Assembly (NCBI GenBank): GCA_028285205.1
Contig: JANQQA010000269.1
Span: 1-58,481, forward strand
DNA length: 58,481 nucleotides
Origin: Bythopirellula sp.
GTDB lineage: Bacteria; Planctomycetota; Planctomycetia; Pirellulales; Lacipirellulaceae
Reading direction: 5' to 3'
In this document: positions 16,902 through 25,881 of the stretch, in pieces
Layout: every line of letters begins with the position of its first letter
How positions within the stretch are numbered: the first letter of the stretch is position 1
Made by a program: the position numbers and the translations under genes
The notes under the pieces: generated by a model
What the model saw: the letters and a program-made list of their open reading frames with translations, nothing else
Told to the model about the DNA's origin: nothing
Database searches by the model: none

Positions 16902-17193
16902 CGCCTCTGTTCCTTCGCACTTTTACCCCGGCCGCCCGTGATTGTAGTCCCGACAACATGTCCGTCAAACCAGCATGCAGCCGCCGATCGATTGTGGGAA
17001 GTATCACCGCGAAGGACGCCGAGTGCGCTGCGTTCTGCTCCCGATCTCCCGCTCAGATTTACGGCTAACCGCGCGAGGGACGGTTGGGCAGCAAGAACAA
17101 CTCGTGAAGGAATCTAGTTGTTGGCCACAAGGCGAATTGTACAATGAGCGTCGATTTTCATCGCTTGTGAACGAAAGGTCCCCAACAGTTTTG

Positions 17194-17985
17194 ATGAGAT
17201 TGCATATATCCTTCGTGAGTCACAGCCTTTTTGCCTTTTTGTTGTTGGTACCGACAAGTGAAGTATGCGGGACGCCTGTTCGCATGATGCCGCTAGGCGA
17301 CTCGATCACACGCGGTCCCTCCACACCCCGCGGTTGGGACAGGCGTAGTTGGGGTGGCTATCGCGGCATCCTGAAGCAGCAACTCGCAGATGCTGGGCTA
17401 GACGTCGACATGGTGGGGAGTCGCGCCGACGGTGACTTCGGTGACGATCAACACGAAGGACATGGCGGATTCCGCATTGATCAGCTGGCCAGCGGAGTGA
17501 ACTCTTGGCTCGCGGCTAATCCACCGGATATCGTCCTGTTAATGGCCGGCACCAATGGCGTGCGGTGGAAGCACGACGACCCGGCGGATTATGCAGCAGA
17601 GTTGGACGATCTCGTCGGGCAGATCTTCAACCAGCTGGCTGGCGACGTGCATATCAGTCTGTCTTCCATCCCGCCCATGCTGGCGAATGACCAGCACCGG
17701 CTCAACAACTGGAAAGTCGAAGTCTACAACTCCTATCTGCCTGGCATCGTCGAGAAGTATCGCGACTTGGGTCAGCGCATTTCGTTCGTGGACGTGCACG
17801 CCAGCCTGACTCCATCCACCGACATGTGGAGCGACGGCGTCCATCCGACGCGCGCCGGCTTCGAAAGAATCGCGGACGCCTTCTTCGCGGACATAACCAG
17901 CGTGGTACCCGAACCATCGTCACTGATCTTGATCGTGCTGGGGACTACCATGCTGACACGCACGCGTGGCACGTTCATTGGTTGA
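17194..17985 (+). CDS. exported SGNH/GDSL-family hydrolase with PEP-CTERM tail
   Basis: A 263-residue protein starting at the ATG at 17194, which places a signal peptide (HSLFAFLLLVPTSEVCG) at the N-terminus; the longer frame back to 16975 is unsupported. The esterase fold is shown by block I RMMPLGDSITRG (Ser nucleophile), the glycine in YRGILKQQL and WDRRSWGGY, block III VLLMAGTNG and block V SDGVHPTRAGFE (Asp and His). The tail VVPEPSSLILIVLGTTML plus basic residues is a PEP-CTERM signal. Such enzymes commonly deacetylate polysaccharides; the substrate here is unknown. It is transcribed away from the PQQ-type dehydrogenase, and a repeat pair lies just downstream. Confidence 0.88.
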   Translation: MRLHISFVSHSLFAFLLLVPTSEVCGTPVRMMPLGDSITRGPSTPRGWDRRSWGGYRGILKQQLADAGLDVDMVGSRADGDFGDDQHEGHGGFRIDQLASGVNSWLAANPPDIVLLMAGTNGVRWKHDDPADYAAELDDLVGQIFNQLAGDVHISLSSIPPMLANDQHRLNNWKVEVYNSYLPGIVEKYRDLGQRISFVDVHASLTPSTDMWSDGVHPTRAGFERIADAFFADITSVVPEPSSLILIVLGTTMLTRTRGTFIG

Positions 17986-17991
17986 AGTTAT

Positions 17992-18091
17992 GAATCGCCA
18001 AGTATGCCAAGGGATACGTTGAAGTGGCGCCGAATTAACAGGGCCCCATCTCGATGATTTCTTCACGCTCTTGGCGTCCTTGGCGGTTTCT
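17992..18091. repeat. imperfect inverted repeat of the CGCCAAG type
   Basis: The left arm CGCCAAGTATGCCAAGGGAT starts near 17996. It matches, in reverse complement, the right arm around 18062-18088, which on the minus strand reads CCGCCAAGGACGCCAAGAGC and continues with a shared CGTGAAG word. The arms are about 30 nt, separated by about 35. A degenerate related word (ACCGCGAAGGACGCCGAG) lies at 17006-17023. It looks like a dispersed intergenic repeat; function unknown. Confidence 0.5.
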
Positions 18092-18225
18092 ATTCTGCTT
18101 CACCGTCCTGTTTGGCGCCGCAACTCACGGCTTGTAACGATGGCGTCACGAGTGGTAGGTTAGTGCGCAGGGCGAGTATTCGACTCCCAACTTTTCTCGT
18201 GAACATGACGAATGAGTAGAGACGT

Positions 18226-18957
18226 ATGACGACTGAAGAAAATGGCGGCGATCAAGATGGCCCGAAGTGGCAAAAGCTCGATCGAATCGAGCGACGCGTA
18301 GCAGGCGTCCTTGTCGAGAAGGCGAAGACCACGCCGGACAACTATCCGCTGACACTCAACTCACTGCTGAATGGTGCGAACCAGAAGAGCAATCGCTACC
18401 CGCAAATGCAGCTCGACGAAGAACACGTCTTCGACGCGCTAGAACGCCTGCGAAAGATCGGCGCGATCGCCGAGGTTCAAGGTGATAGCCGCGCGGCCAA
18501 GTTCCGCCACTTGCTCTACGATTGGCTGGGCGTCGATAAAGTGGAACTCGCCGTCATGGCCGAACTCCTGCTACGGGGCGCGCAAACACTCGGCGAACTG
18601 CGCGGCCGCGCGGCGCGGATGGAAAAGATCCCAGGGATCTCCGATTTGCGACCGATCATTGATAGCTTGTATGCCAAGAACCTGATCGTCTACCTTACGC
18701 CACCCGGTCGCGGCTGCATTGTCACCCACGCACTGTATCAGGACCAGGAACTAGAAAAGTTGCGTACGGAACACGGCAACGTCAGTGTCGACGTGCCAGT
18801 GCCTGCCGCAGCGCCTGTCCGAGAAGCGCCCGCTACCGCCCCTAGCTCAAATCAGGACGACCTCAACGCCCTACGGCAAGAGGTCGCCGACCTCCGCGAG
18901 TTAGTCGAGCGGCTGAGTGAAGAGCTCGAGCAGATGAAGTCAGCGTTGGGCGGATAG
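18226..18957 (+). CDS. YceH family (DUF480) protein
   Basis: A 243-residue protein matching the YceH/DUF480 family of paired winged-helix domains: LDRIERRVAGVLVEKAKTTP, DNYPLTLNSLLNGANQKSNR, LLYDWLGVDKVELAVMAELL, LRGAQTLGELRGRAARM and LTPPGRGCIVTHALYQ. The last 40 residues form a predicted coiled coil (LRQEVADLRELVERLSEELEQ) preceded by a Pro/Ala linker, making it longer than the usual 215. Family function is not established; DNA binding is inferred from the winged-helix fold. Single gene. Confidence 0.92.
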   Translation: MTTEENGGDQDGPKWQKLDRIERRVAGVLVEKAKTTPDNYPLTLNSLLNGANQKSNRYPQMQLDEEHVFDALERLRKIGAIAEVQGDSRAAKFRHLLYDWLGVDKVELAVMAELLLRGAQTLGELRGRAARMEKIPGISDLRPIIDSLYAKNLIVYLTPPGRGCIVTHALYQDQELEKLRTEHGNVSVDVPVPAAAPVREAPATAPSSNQDDLNALRQEVADLRELVERLSEELEQMKSALGG

Positions 18958-19028
18958 TTCGACTCAGGAAGTCCCAAATACGCCCGCAATGTCCCGCGTC
19001 ATGTCACCAAGGGACTGCTGCTGCCAGT

Positions 19029-19066
19029 TGATAATCGTCATTCGTCATTGGGTGCTTCGTCATTGC
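19029..19066 (-). repeat. AATGACGAA short repeats overlapping the 3' end of the MFS gene
   Basis: On the minus strand this reads CAATGACGAAGCACCCAATG followed by ACGAATGACG, so the repeated AATGACGAA word encodes the NDE...NDE tail of the transporter and runs past its stop. The same word recurs beyond the 5' side of the gene at 20545-20575 in the same orientation. Confidence 0.5.
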
Positions 19067-20384
19067 CCCCGGGCGCCGTCGCCCAGAAACCGGCCACCGC
19101 CGTCACGCCAGCAATCGCGGCGAACAACCACAGCGACGGGGCAAAGCCACCCAGGTAGTCACCCGACACTGCCAGCAACAGCGGTCCAAGACTCGATCCG
19201 GCGATTGCAGCAGTCAGCGACACACCGCGAATTTTTCCCAGATGGGCGCGACCAAAGTAACGAGCCCAGCCAGTCGAAGCGATGATCGACATCAGCCCTT
19301 GAGCAATACCGTAGACCGCGAAAGCGGGGAGCAGCAAGTCTGCAATCCCAAGGGCGAGCATGCTGGAGCTCATGGCGATAATGCCAACGGCGGTAACGAT
19401 CAGCCAGCGCAAGGCAATGCGATCCGCCAAGATTCCACCCAACAGTTGTGCCGTCGCCATGGCGGTCGCCATGTAAGTCATGGCGCGGGTCGACGTGCCT
19501 TTATCCAGGCCTTGCGACAGAAAAATTGCTTCCAGGTGGAACACAAAGCCGGTGCCGATCATCGCCCATGTGGCCGTCGCTGCGAGCATGATCCAAAACG
19601 AGGCATGCCGCCGCGCTTCATCAAGTGTCAGACCGCGAACAGACAGTCGGCTTGACTGTTCGTGATGGGCGTGCGAGTCGCCGTCGGGGAACTGGCCGAC
19701 TATGGCGGGCGACTCGCGATAAGCAAAGAACAGCAGCGGCAGCAAGCTGACAGCCAGAATTGACGCGATGCTCAGGTAAGCTCCACGCCAGCCGAAGGCC
19801 TCGATCAGCAACACCATGACCGCCGGGACAAAGGCGTTCGCTCCGGCCATCGCCACCTGCATCATGCCACTGGCCATTCCCAACCGACGATCGAACCATC
19901 GCGCTAACGTGTTGTTTGCCAGCAGTACCAGTGTGCCTGGACCGAGGATTCGAAACATCAAGAACGATAGGAACAATGTCACGATGCCCTGCGCTTGCGA
20001 AATGAACACGCATACGCCGACCAGCGCCACTACCGTCACGAGCGATGAGCGCCGCAGGCCGTGGCGGTCGGTCAGCGCGCCGATGTACGGCAAAGCGACC
20101 GAGGCCAGCACGGTGGCGAGCAGATAGGTCGCAGACAGCTTCGTTTGCGAAAGTGCGAATGCCTCGCAAAACTTGGCGTTAAAAAATGAGAAACCAAACG
20201 TCTGCCCGGGACTGGTGGCGATCATCATAAGCATCGCCAAAGGCAGCATCAGCCACCCGTAAAACAACTTCCCGGCGGCTTGGTCGCGCGCCACACTGTC
20301 CGCGCCGTGTTCGCTTGTCGCGCCGACGACGCCTTCCGCTGCCAACGCGGGCGTAGATTCATCCAGTACTTCAGTGGTCGACAT
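19038..20384 (-). CDS. MFS transporter (monocarboxylate/oxalate-formate type)
   Basis: A 448-residue protein with about twelve membrane helices. Start at 20384 (MSTTEVLDES), since the extra 25 residues back to 20459 are unlikely. A cytoplasmic N-tail is followed by GKLFYGWLMLPLAMLMMIAT, the FYGW opening typical of the monocarboxylate/oxalate-formate antiporter branch. The MFS loop motif between helices 2 and 3 is ALTDRHGLRRSSLV. The central loop (PDGDSHAHHEQSS) separates two halves; helix 7-8 regions include WIMLAATATWAMIGTGFVFH. The substrate cannot be told from sequence. The C-terminus is encoded by short AATGACGAA repeats. Confidence 0.85.
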   Translation of the reverse strand: MSTTEVLDESTPALAAEGVVGATSEHGADSVARDQAAGKLFYGWLMLPLAMLMMIATSPGQTFGFSFFNAKFCEAFALSQTKLSATYLLATVLASVALPYIGALTDRHGLRRSSLVTVVALVGVCVFISQAQGIVTLFLSFLMFRILGPGTLVLLANNTLARWFDRRLGMASGMMQVAMAGANAFVPAVMVLLIEAFGWRGAYLSIASILAVSLLPLLFFAYRESPAIVGQFPDGDSHAHHEQSSRLSVRGLTLDEARRHASFWIMLAATATWAMIGTGFVFHLEAIFLSQGLDKGTSTRAMTYMATAMATAQLLGGILADRIALRWLIVTAVGIIAMSSSMLALGIADLLLPAFAVYGIAQGLMSIIASTGWARYFGRAHLGKIRGVSLTAAIAGSSLGPLLLAVSGDYLGGFAPSLWLFAAIAGVTAVAGFWATAPGGNDEAPNDE

Positions 20385-20544
20385 CGGCAGGGCAGGGGAG
20401 GGGAACGGCGGGAAATCGGATGCGAGTGAGTAGTATAAGCGAACCGCATCCGAATGCATACGGCTCAGAAATGAGCAATGACCAACGGAAGAATCGGCAG
20501 ATCGATGGTCATTGGGACTTGGTCAGTGGTCGTTGCTATCCTAT

Positions 20545-20575
20545 TTCGTCATTCGTCAATCGCCATTCGTCTGTT
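20545..20575 (-). repeat. AATGACGAA-type short repeats upstream of the MFS gene
   Basis: On the minus strand the stretch reads ATGGCGATTGACGAATGACG, followed by further bases of the same ACGAA word. It is the same word in the same orientation as at 19029-19066, so the MFS gene is flanked by degenerate direct repeats. Confidence 0.45.
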
Positions 20576-20633
20576 ATCCTAAAGACTGTTTTGTCCGTCA
20601 TCCACACGAAGTCCAAGTTGTTGCTCCTAATCA

Positions 20634-21707
20634 ATGGTGTCCCGCGACAGTAGCAACAACGACGGACGGTTCGCCACTTTCTCTGGTTGGGTTCATCGGA
20701 ATCTTCTATGGCTGCTGGTGGCAAGCTATGTGTTGGCCGCGTTGATTCCTGGCCCAGGACTAACGATTCGCGAGTTGACGTTAGTTGAGACGGGGGACAA
20801 CGAAGTCACGGCACCGCTGCTTCTGCTAGCGTTATTGTTGTTCTGCGCTGCCGCCGTAGTGCGGTGGTCGCAACTTCGCGACTTGATGCAACGTCCGGGA
20901 ATCCTGTTGTTGGGCCTGGCCGCGATCTGGCTTGTGCCGGGGGTCTTCGTCAGTTCCCTGGGTTGGATCTTGCCAACGCTGTTCGGAGAGTACGTCACGA
21001 CGGGCATGCTGGTCGGGTTGGCTCTGGTCGCAGCAATGCCGGTGGCGAATTCTTCCGTCGCGTGGTGCCAGAATGCTCAAGGCAACGTCGCGCTCAGCCT
21101 GGGTCTGATCGTGCTCACGATTGTGCTCAGCCCGGTGGCCACCCCACAGATGCTCAAACTGATGGGACTCGCACTTTCTGACACCGAGACCGCTCAATGC
21201 GAGCAACTTGTGACGCGCTTCTCCGGTGGATTCTTCATCGTTTGGGTGATTCTACCCTCGCTGGCAGGAATGATTACCAACTGGCTGCTCGGCTTGGACG
21301 TGATCGATCGCCTGCGCGGAGTGTTTCGGATGATCAGTGCCGCGACGCTGCTAACGCTCAACTACGCCAACGCTTCGCTCGCGATGCCACAGGCGCTGAA
21401 CGAAGGCATCTCAAAAACCTTCCTGCTCTCGTCCGCGCTGGCGATCACGCTCTCAGCGCTGGGCGTTGCGATCGGCTGGCTGCTGTCAAAACTCGTCAGC
21501 ACCGATCGCCCCACCGCGACCGCGCTGATGTTTGGCTTCAGCATGAAACACACCGGCCTGGCCCTGGTGTTGGCCGGTCAGGTGCTCCACACCGAGCCGC
21601 GTGTCATTCTGATGATCGTGCTGGCGACACTCCTGCAGCACGTCGTCGCGGGTTTGGCAGACTGGTATTTCATGCATCAGCCCCCACAAGCGGCTGCATC
21701 CGAGTGA
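20634..21707 (+). CDS. bile acid:sodium symporter (BASS) family transporter
   Basis: A 357-residue membrane protein with nine to ten helices. The arrangement fits the BASS fold: LLWLLVASYVLAALIPGPGL as helix 1, ILLLGLAAIWLVPGVFVS, then VGLALVAAMPVANSSVAWCQ followed by NAQGNVALSLGLIVLTIVLS, which corresponds to the first discontinuous helix and sodium-site region. The second repeat has ATALMFGFSMKHTGLALVLA. Bacterial members transport organic anions such as pantoate, bicarbonate or sterol-like compounds with sodium; the substrate here is unknown. ATG at 20634; no operon partner (the MFS gene is divergent). Confidence 0.82.
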   Translation: MVSRDSSNNDGRFATFSGWVHRNLLWLLVASYVLAALIPGPGLTIRELTLVETGDNEVTAPLLLLALLLFCAAAVVRWSQLRDLMQRPGILLLGLAAIWLVPGVFVSSLGWILPTLFGEYVTTGMLVGLALVAAMPVANSSVAWCQNAQGNVALSLGLIVLTIVLSPVATPQMLKLMGLALSDTETAQCEQLVTRFSGGFFIVWVILPSLAGMITNWLLGLDVIDRLRGVFRMISAATLLTLNYANASLAMPQALNEGISKTFLLSSALAITLSALGVAIGWLLSKLVSTDRPTATALMFGFSMKHTGLALVLAGQVLHTEPRVILMIVLATLLQHVVAGLADWYFMHQPPQAAASE

Positions 21708-21771
21708 ACTGAGGGCTGAGGACCGAACTTCAGAAGCAAGTGTCCGCGCGCGGCCGGACGACTTGCAGAGT

Positions 21772-21997
21772 TCAGAACATCAACTGACTGCCACGGAAGC
21801 GCTACCGTGCAGGCTCTGGCTGCCGACTCCGCGGAGCCGCAGCTCGCTTCGATCGCGATTCGCTGGGGCACGCCGTGTCGTGTTCTCAGCCGCTCGACCA
21901 GGTTGGACTCGTTATCGATCGAGCGATTCTCCAGTACTCTGCCTTCGTTATTCACGACGCACACCTGAATGCTGTCCTGGTGGGAATCGTGCCGAGA
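21772..21997 (-). pseudogene. IS110-type transposase remnant (N-terminal DEDD region)
   Basis: A minus-strand frame between these points reads SRHDSHQDSIQVCVVNNEGR, then VLENRSIDNESNLVERL and HGVPQRIAIEASCGSAES. This follows the start of IS110-family transposases (GIDV-xKD-SIxVCV, then a conserved xAIEA strand). The first Asp and the Glu of the nuclease fold are retained. There is no sensible start (the usual Gly-Ile before the Asp is lost), the similarity ends near SVDVLNSA, and no C-terminal serine domain follows. It is a decayed fragment, with no ends or repeats seen around it. Confidence 0.55.
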
Positions 21998-22252
21998 TTC
22001 CGAAACGAGGTGGGTGCGTCGGTGGGCAGGGCCCGCTAGCCCGATGAGCGATTGGCGGTCGCATTCACAGCGCGGTAAGCGAATTACCCTCCTTCGTTTG
22101 AGGCCGAGAGACCGGCTAACCGTCGCCGTTGAACTCCGCGACCAAGCAGCCGTCGGACAGGCCAATCTCACGCCGCTCCGGCTTGGCACCCGCCCCAGGT
22201 AGCGGGCGGCCATTTCTGGAAGATGCGAGAGTCTTCCGAAGTACGCTTCGCG

Positions 22253-22567
22253 TTAGATTGAATTCACAGTCAGGACAGCTAGAACGCCAGTGATCCAATC
22301 TGGAGCCTTCGACCAAGAGATGCGTACGACGTCGCGGCAAAGCGAACACCATGTCATTCTTTCGCCGGAGCTCACGGATTCAATGTCGATAGGATGGCAA
22401 CACCGCGGACAGTGCACTGGCAATTGCCTCCAGTTTTTAGCAGCGCGATGCGCCGTTGATTTCAAAGCGCGCACGCCATGCCGTAAGATGCTCACGCCGT
22501 TCATCCGCCACCCCACTAGTTGCACCATCCTGGAGGCCGATCGTGTTCCATTAAAATCGTATGTCAA
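22253..22567 (-). CDS. possible small zinc-ribbon protein, or remnant
   Basis: A 104-residue frame (82 from the internal ATG at 22504) contains HCPRCCHPIDIESVSSGERM directly followed by TWCSLCRDVVRIS, i.e. CPxC-x17-CxxC, a zinc-ribbon spacing. The tail APDWITGVLAVLTVNSI is hydrophobic. There is no recognised family, no strong RBS, and it sits in a decayed region beside the IS110 remnant. It could equally be a chance or broken ORF. Confidence 0.3.
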   Translation of the reverse strand: MTYDFNGTRSASRMVQLVGWRMNGVSILRHGVRALKSTAHRAAKNWRQLPVHCPRCCHPIDIESVSSGERMTWCSLCRDVVRISWSKAPDWITGVLAVLTVNSI

Positions 22568-22969
22568 ATCAATGACCTAGGTTCGTGCGAGAATCCCCGA
22601 GCCTGGAACAATAAGTAAATATGCGGTCAGCCGCCGACACGTTTTTTGGATTCTAACGGCAGGTCCGCAAATACGGACAATCTCTGGTCAACGTTTCTGG
22701 CGGATTTGTGAACCCACTAGGGTAGATTACAGAACTCCGGTTGGCGGCCAGCGGCGTAGGTTTTTTGGGCCTTCCGTGCCTGCCGTTCCTCACCCCGGAC
22801 GTTCAGCCCGCCGCGCGCAACCCGATGGTGATTGCGGGGCCAGGATGTCGGTTGAGTGCCCAGGACGACGAATCGCGCGGAGCTTAGCCCCATGCAGCGC
22901 AAAAATATATATTCGAAGTGCGTTAAGGCGTAAACCGAAACAGCGCGAGGATAATGAATCCGAAGGGAC
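22568..22969. other. intergenic stretch, no gene recognised
   Basis: Downstream of the GH16 gene. Frames here show no recognisable protein pattern, and no hairpin with a T-run was seen next to the GH16 stop. Together with the preceding 860 bases it forms a gene-poor block with an IS110 remnant. Confidence 0.4.
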
Positions 22970-24472
22970 TTAGCGGCGACGTCTGAACACTCTGTGAGAG
23001 AGGGCAGCGAGGGCGAAAGTGATGGACGCTGGTTCAGGCACGGCAAGAGAATTGGCAAGAGTGGGCGTGCCGTAGTTGGCTTCCCAGTCGGCAAGGCTGC
23101 CGAGATTGGTATCGCGCTGCCAAGCAATGAAATCCAGACTGTCGACGCTCCCGTTGCGATCAAAGTCGCCAGGAATGGGGTCGGACGCCAGCAGCGAAAC
23201 GGCATCGACGTGCACCGCCCCGGCGTCTTGTCCAGGCTGACGGAAGACAAAGCTGACCCGGGCTTCGACCGCCCCGGCCGGCGCGATATCGACAATCTGG
23301 TGCGGGATCCAGGTGTCTTCGGTGGTGGTCCCGTCAGCCATAAGTATGGGGATTTCACCGAGGAACCCTGGACTGCCGAGGGCCGCGCCGAAGCTACTGT
23401 AATACTCAAGCTTCATGATCAGTTCGTTCGACGTACCCGCGATTGAGTCCTGGCTGCGGATGAATGCACTGGCGTCAGCGATAACGTCCTGGCCCTCCGT
23501 GACGGCGATGCCCTGATAGACGCCTGAGTAGTTCTCCGCTTCATCGAACTGCCCATACAGCTTGAGCGAGTGAGACCCGTCGAGCACGGCCTCCGACTGG
23601 ACGCTGACGTTGTTGCCAACCTCACTACTGTTGCCGAATACATTCCAGCCGTTGATTGCCCAACCCGATCGGTCGAAGTCGGGGTTGATCAACTCGGTTT
23701 CGTCGCGGGACCAGTACCTTGCGTATTCGATATCGAATGTCTGCGGGAAAACACTCGGGTCGGGATTACCCGGCCAATCTCCGCCGACTGCGAGGTTGAT
23801 GATCAGGCTCATCGGCTGGGCATTAGGTTGGATTGGGTTGTCAATCGTGTGATACAGGTTGTTGTCCACGTAGAAACGCAACTGGTCAGGGTCCCACTCC
23901 ACAGCGTAGTCGTGCATGCCCGCGGCGAAGTCCTCCCCCGTGATGTAATCCGCGTTGCTAGTGATGGGTGTGCCCGGGGTCCAGTTGTAGTGATAAGAGC
24001 CTTTCACGAAGTAGGTGTTGCTGCCGATGTTCTCCATGATGTCGATCTCGCCGCCGGTTGGCCAAGGGGCGGCGTTGAGGTCACGCGGCAGCAGCCAGAT
24101 CGCCGGCCACATGCCCTGGCCCCACGGCAAGTCTGCGCGAACTTCCCACCGTCCGTACCGGTGTTCCTGCCACGTGCGCACCAGCCCAGAGCGATATTGC
24201 TTGCTGCCGTAGGGTTGGTCAGTTGCAGTGATGTGCAGCTGTCCTCCGTTAACTGACACCTGGTCGGGGAGATAGAATTGGAGCTCGTTGTTGGGACTGT
24301 TCTCGCGATAGGCGACTTCCCAGCGGCTGTCGTCAATTGACCAACCGTTGAATTCATCGTTCCAGACGCTGTCCCAGCCGGAGAGGTAGGCGGACTGTGA
24401 GAATGCAGGTACTGCAAACGAAACGCATATGCACGGCAAGGCAGACACGAACAGCGAGTTCGCACGTTTCAT
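22970..24472 (-). CDS. exported GH16 family beta-glucanase-like hydrolase with dockerin-like repeat and PEP-CTERM tail
   Basis: A 500-residue protein from the ATG at 24472, which begins a good signal peptide (LFVSALPCICVSFAVPAFS); the frame open to 24628 is not needed. The GH16 catalytic module spans about residues 30-270 with FNGWSIDDSRWEVAYREN, YRSGLVRTWQEHRYGRWEVR, QGMWPAIWLLP and the catalytic signature GGEIDIMENIG (about 139-149, ExDxxE). It then has a beta-sandwich carbohydrate-binding-like module (SLKLYGQFDEAENYSGVYQG), a dockerin-like DFDRNGSVDSLDFIAWQ loop and VPEPASITFALAALS with basic residues. Likely acts on laminarin-, agar- or carrageenan-type glucans; which one is not evident. 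Confidence 0.93.
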   Translation of the reverse strand: MKRANSLFVSALPCICVSFAVPAFSQSAYLSGWDSVWNDEFNGWSIDDSRWEVAYRENSPNNELQFYLPDQVSVNGGQLHITATDQPYGSKQYRSGLVRTWQEHRYGRWEVRADLPWGQGMWPAIWLLPRDLNAAPWPTGGEIDIMENIGSNTYFVKGSYHYNWTPGTPITSNADYITGEDFAAGMHDYAVEWDPDQLRFYVDNNLYHTIDNPIQPNAQPMSLIINLAVGGDWPGNPDPSVFPQTFDIEYARYWSRDETELINPDFDRSGWAINGWNVFGNSSEVGNNVSVQSEAVLDGSHSLKLYGQFDEAENYSGVYQGIAVTEGQDVIADASAFIRSQDSIAGTSNELIMKLEYYSSFGAALGSPGFLGEIPILMADGTTTEDTWIPHQIVDIAPAGAVEARVSFVFRQPGQDAGAVHVDAVSLLASDPIPGDFDRNGSVDSLDFIAWQRDTNLGSLADWEANYGTPTLANSLAVPEPASITFALAALSHRVFRRRR

Positions 24473-24605
24473 ATACAGGTTTCCTAGATCGCCATATGCA
24501 CGTTGGCTACAGAACCGTGCAAAAGCAAACTGCCAAGAAGTTCCGGATCTGATCCAAAGATGGTTTAGCACCATTTGATACAGTTGAATGAGACTCAATT
24601 CTAAT

Positions 24606-24638
24606 ATTATACATAATTGTGGATACAAAGCGCGTCAA
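24606..24638 (-). promoter_or_regulatory. possible promoter of the GH16 gene
   Basis: On the minus strand, TTGACG (24638-24633) is followed after 17 bases by TATGTA (24615-24610), overlapping a TATAAT (24611-24606). It lies in an A+T-rich patch about 135 bases ahead of the GH16 start. Assignment is by consensus only. Confidence 0.4.
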
Positions 24639-25085
24639 CAGATTCGGAGTACAGCATCAATTGCGCCGAAACTATTGGTAGAGGGTCCAAGGTGCAACGG
24701 CGGGAGATAACTTCGTCATAACAGTCACTCCACCAACCGCACAGGATTGATACTCCTACTGGAGTTGCGGCTTGCTGGCAACAAACTGCATCAGTCGATG
24801 AATCCGGTTGCGGTTAGAGGTTTCCTCGTACCAAGTAGAGCTTCCCTCTCCTGATGATCTTCCTGAATATCCAATCTTCGGGCAGGGTATCACGTACTCC
24901 CGCTAGAAAAACAACGCATTAAACGGTATTAAGAACAAACGCTGCTTGCGTGGTTCCCGCAAGGACGTATACCGTCTGATCTTGTGCGGCGGTAAGAAAG
25001 CACATTCATCAGATCAGACCAAACTAGATATCGGTTTGATCATCGCCATGTCCACTTCTAGATCGAATTTCAATCACAGGCAATT
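24639..25085. other. A+T-richer intergenic stretch with short inverted repeats
   Basis: No gene is recognised. Two small inverted repeats are visible: CTTGCG/CGCAAG near 24946-24964, and GTCTGATC (24974-24981) with GATCAGAC (25012-25019), the latter some 65 bases ahead of the first VOC gene. They could be operator or hairpin elements; no further evidence. Confidence 0.4.
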
Positions 25086-25475
25086 ATGATTTCCCATCTG
25101 CAAATGATTACTATCTATGTCAGTAATCTCCAGGACTCGCTTGAATTCTATACTTCGAAACTTGGTTGCATTAAGACTGATGAATATCAGGACGACGAGC
25201 AACATCTCATTTGGATAACTCCTGAAGGGGCAAAAGGCATTCCTCAGACAACTGAAATTGCTCTATTTGCGCCAGACAAAGGCGATCCGAGAATCGGTTC
25301 TGCCTCCGGACTGGTGTTCACATCGGACGACATCGAGGCAACCTATCATGAACTCTTGAAGAAGGGGGTTACTTTTTCTAAGCATCTGGTTCGTCATCCG
25401 TATGGCGAAGACGGTGGCGACTTGGAAGCCCGGTTCGTTGATCTTGATGGGAACGAATTCCTGCTCCATTCATAG
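25086..25475 (+). CDS. VOC-fold (glyoxalase/bleomycin-resistance-like) protein
   Basis: A 129-residue protein of the vicinal-oxygen-chelate superfamily. It has the two beta-alpha-beta-beta-beta halves: MITIYVSNLQDSLEFYTSKL then GCIKTDEYQDDEQHLIWITP, and LVFTSDDIEATYHELLKKGV then ARFVDLDGNEFLLHS. The end signature DLDGNEFLLH is typical. Members bind a metal and act on small electrophiles, or confer antibiotic tolerance; the substrate is not evident. The gene and its surroundings are visibly A+T-richer than the rest of the window. A second VOC gene lies 400 bases downstream on the same strand, but the two proteins are not close paralogues. Confidence 0.88.
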   Translation: MISHLQMITIYVSNLQDSLEFYTSKLGCIKTDEYQDDEQHLIWITPEGAKGIPQTTEIALFAPDKGDPRIGSASGLVFTSDDIEATYHELLKKGVTFSKHLVRHPYGEDGGDLEARFVDLDGNEFLLHS

Positions 25476-25881
25476 GCACTTAGGCTCACCGACTTGATTT
25501 AGTAGACTGACAACCACTAAGCCAAGCCGGAGATCCCGAACGTCGTCTCTCGTCGGACTGGCACAGTGAGTTCCGAGATAAGCGTCATCTCAATCGGCTC
25601 GATGAACCAAGCGCAAGCTACATCGAATTGAATCCCCGAAGTGTCGACGGGAATCCCGGACAAAATCATTTAGGACGATATCAGCTCAGTTTCGGCAGGT
25701 TAGTTTTGCTAAGTTCTTTGTGCCGACCAATACAAATGACACTTTGTCATCTCGTTTCCGTTCTTCGGAGCTGTTACAACTGAATCGCAAAGTCGAATGA
25801 CAAGCATCTTCAGATTAGAATAGATCGCCCACTCAACATACATCTACCGTTGCAGCAAATCAGCTAGCAGTTGAATAGACA
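25476..25881. other. intergenic stretch between the two VOC genes, no gene recognised
   Basis: About 400 bases, A+T-richer than the flanks, with no credible ORF, no terminator-like hairpin and no recognisable repeat. It separates the two VOC genes, arguing against a simple operon. Confidence 0.4.

Noticed and set aside
15870..17117. 415-codon open frame on the plus strand
   Set aside because: It is antisense to the PQQ-type dehydrogenase, whose propeller, dockerin-like and PEP-CTERM motifs are all clear; the frame shows no family pattern and is an effect of G+C-rich third positions.
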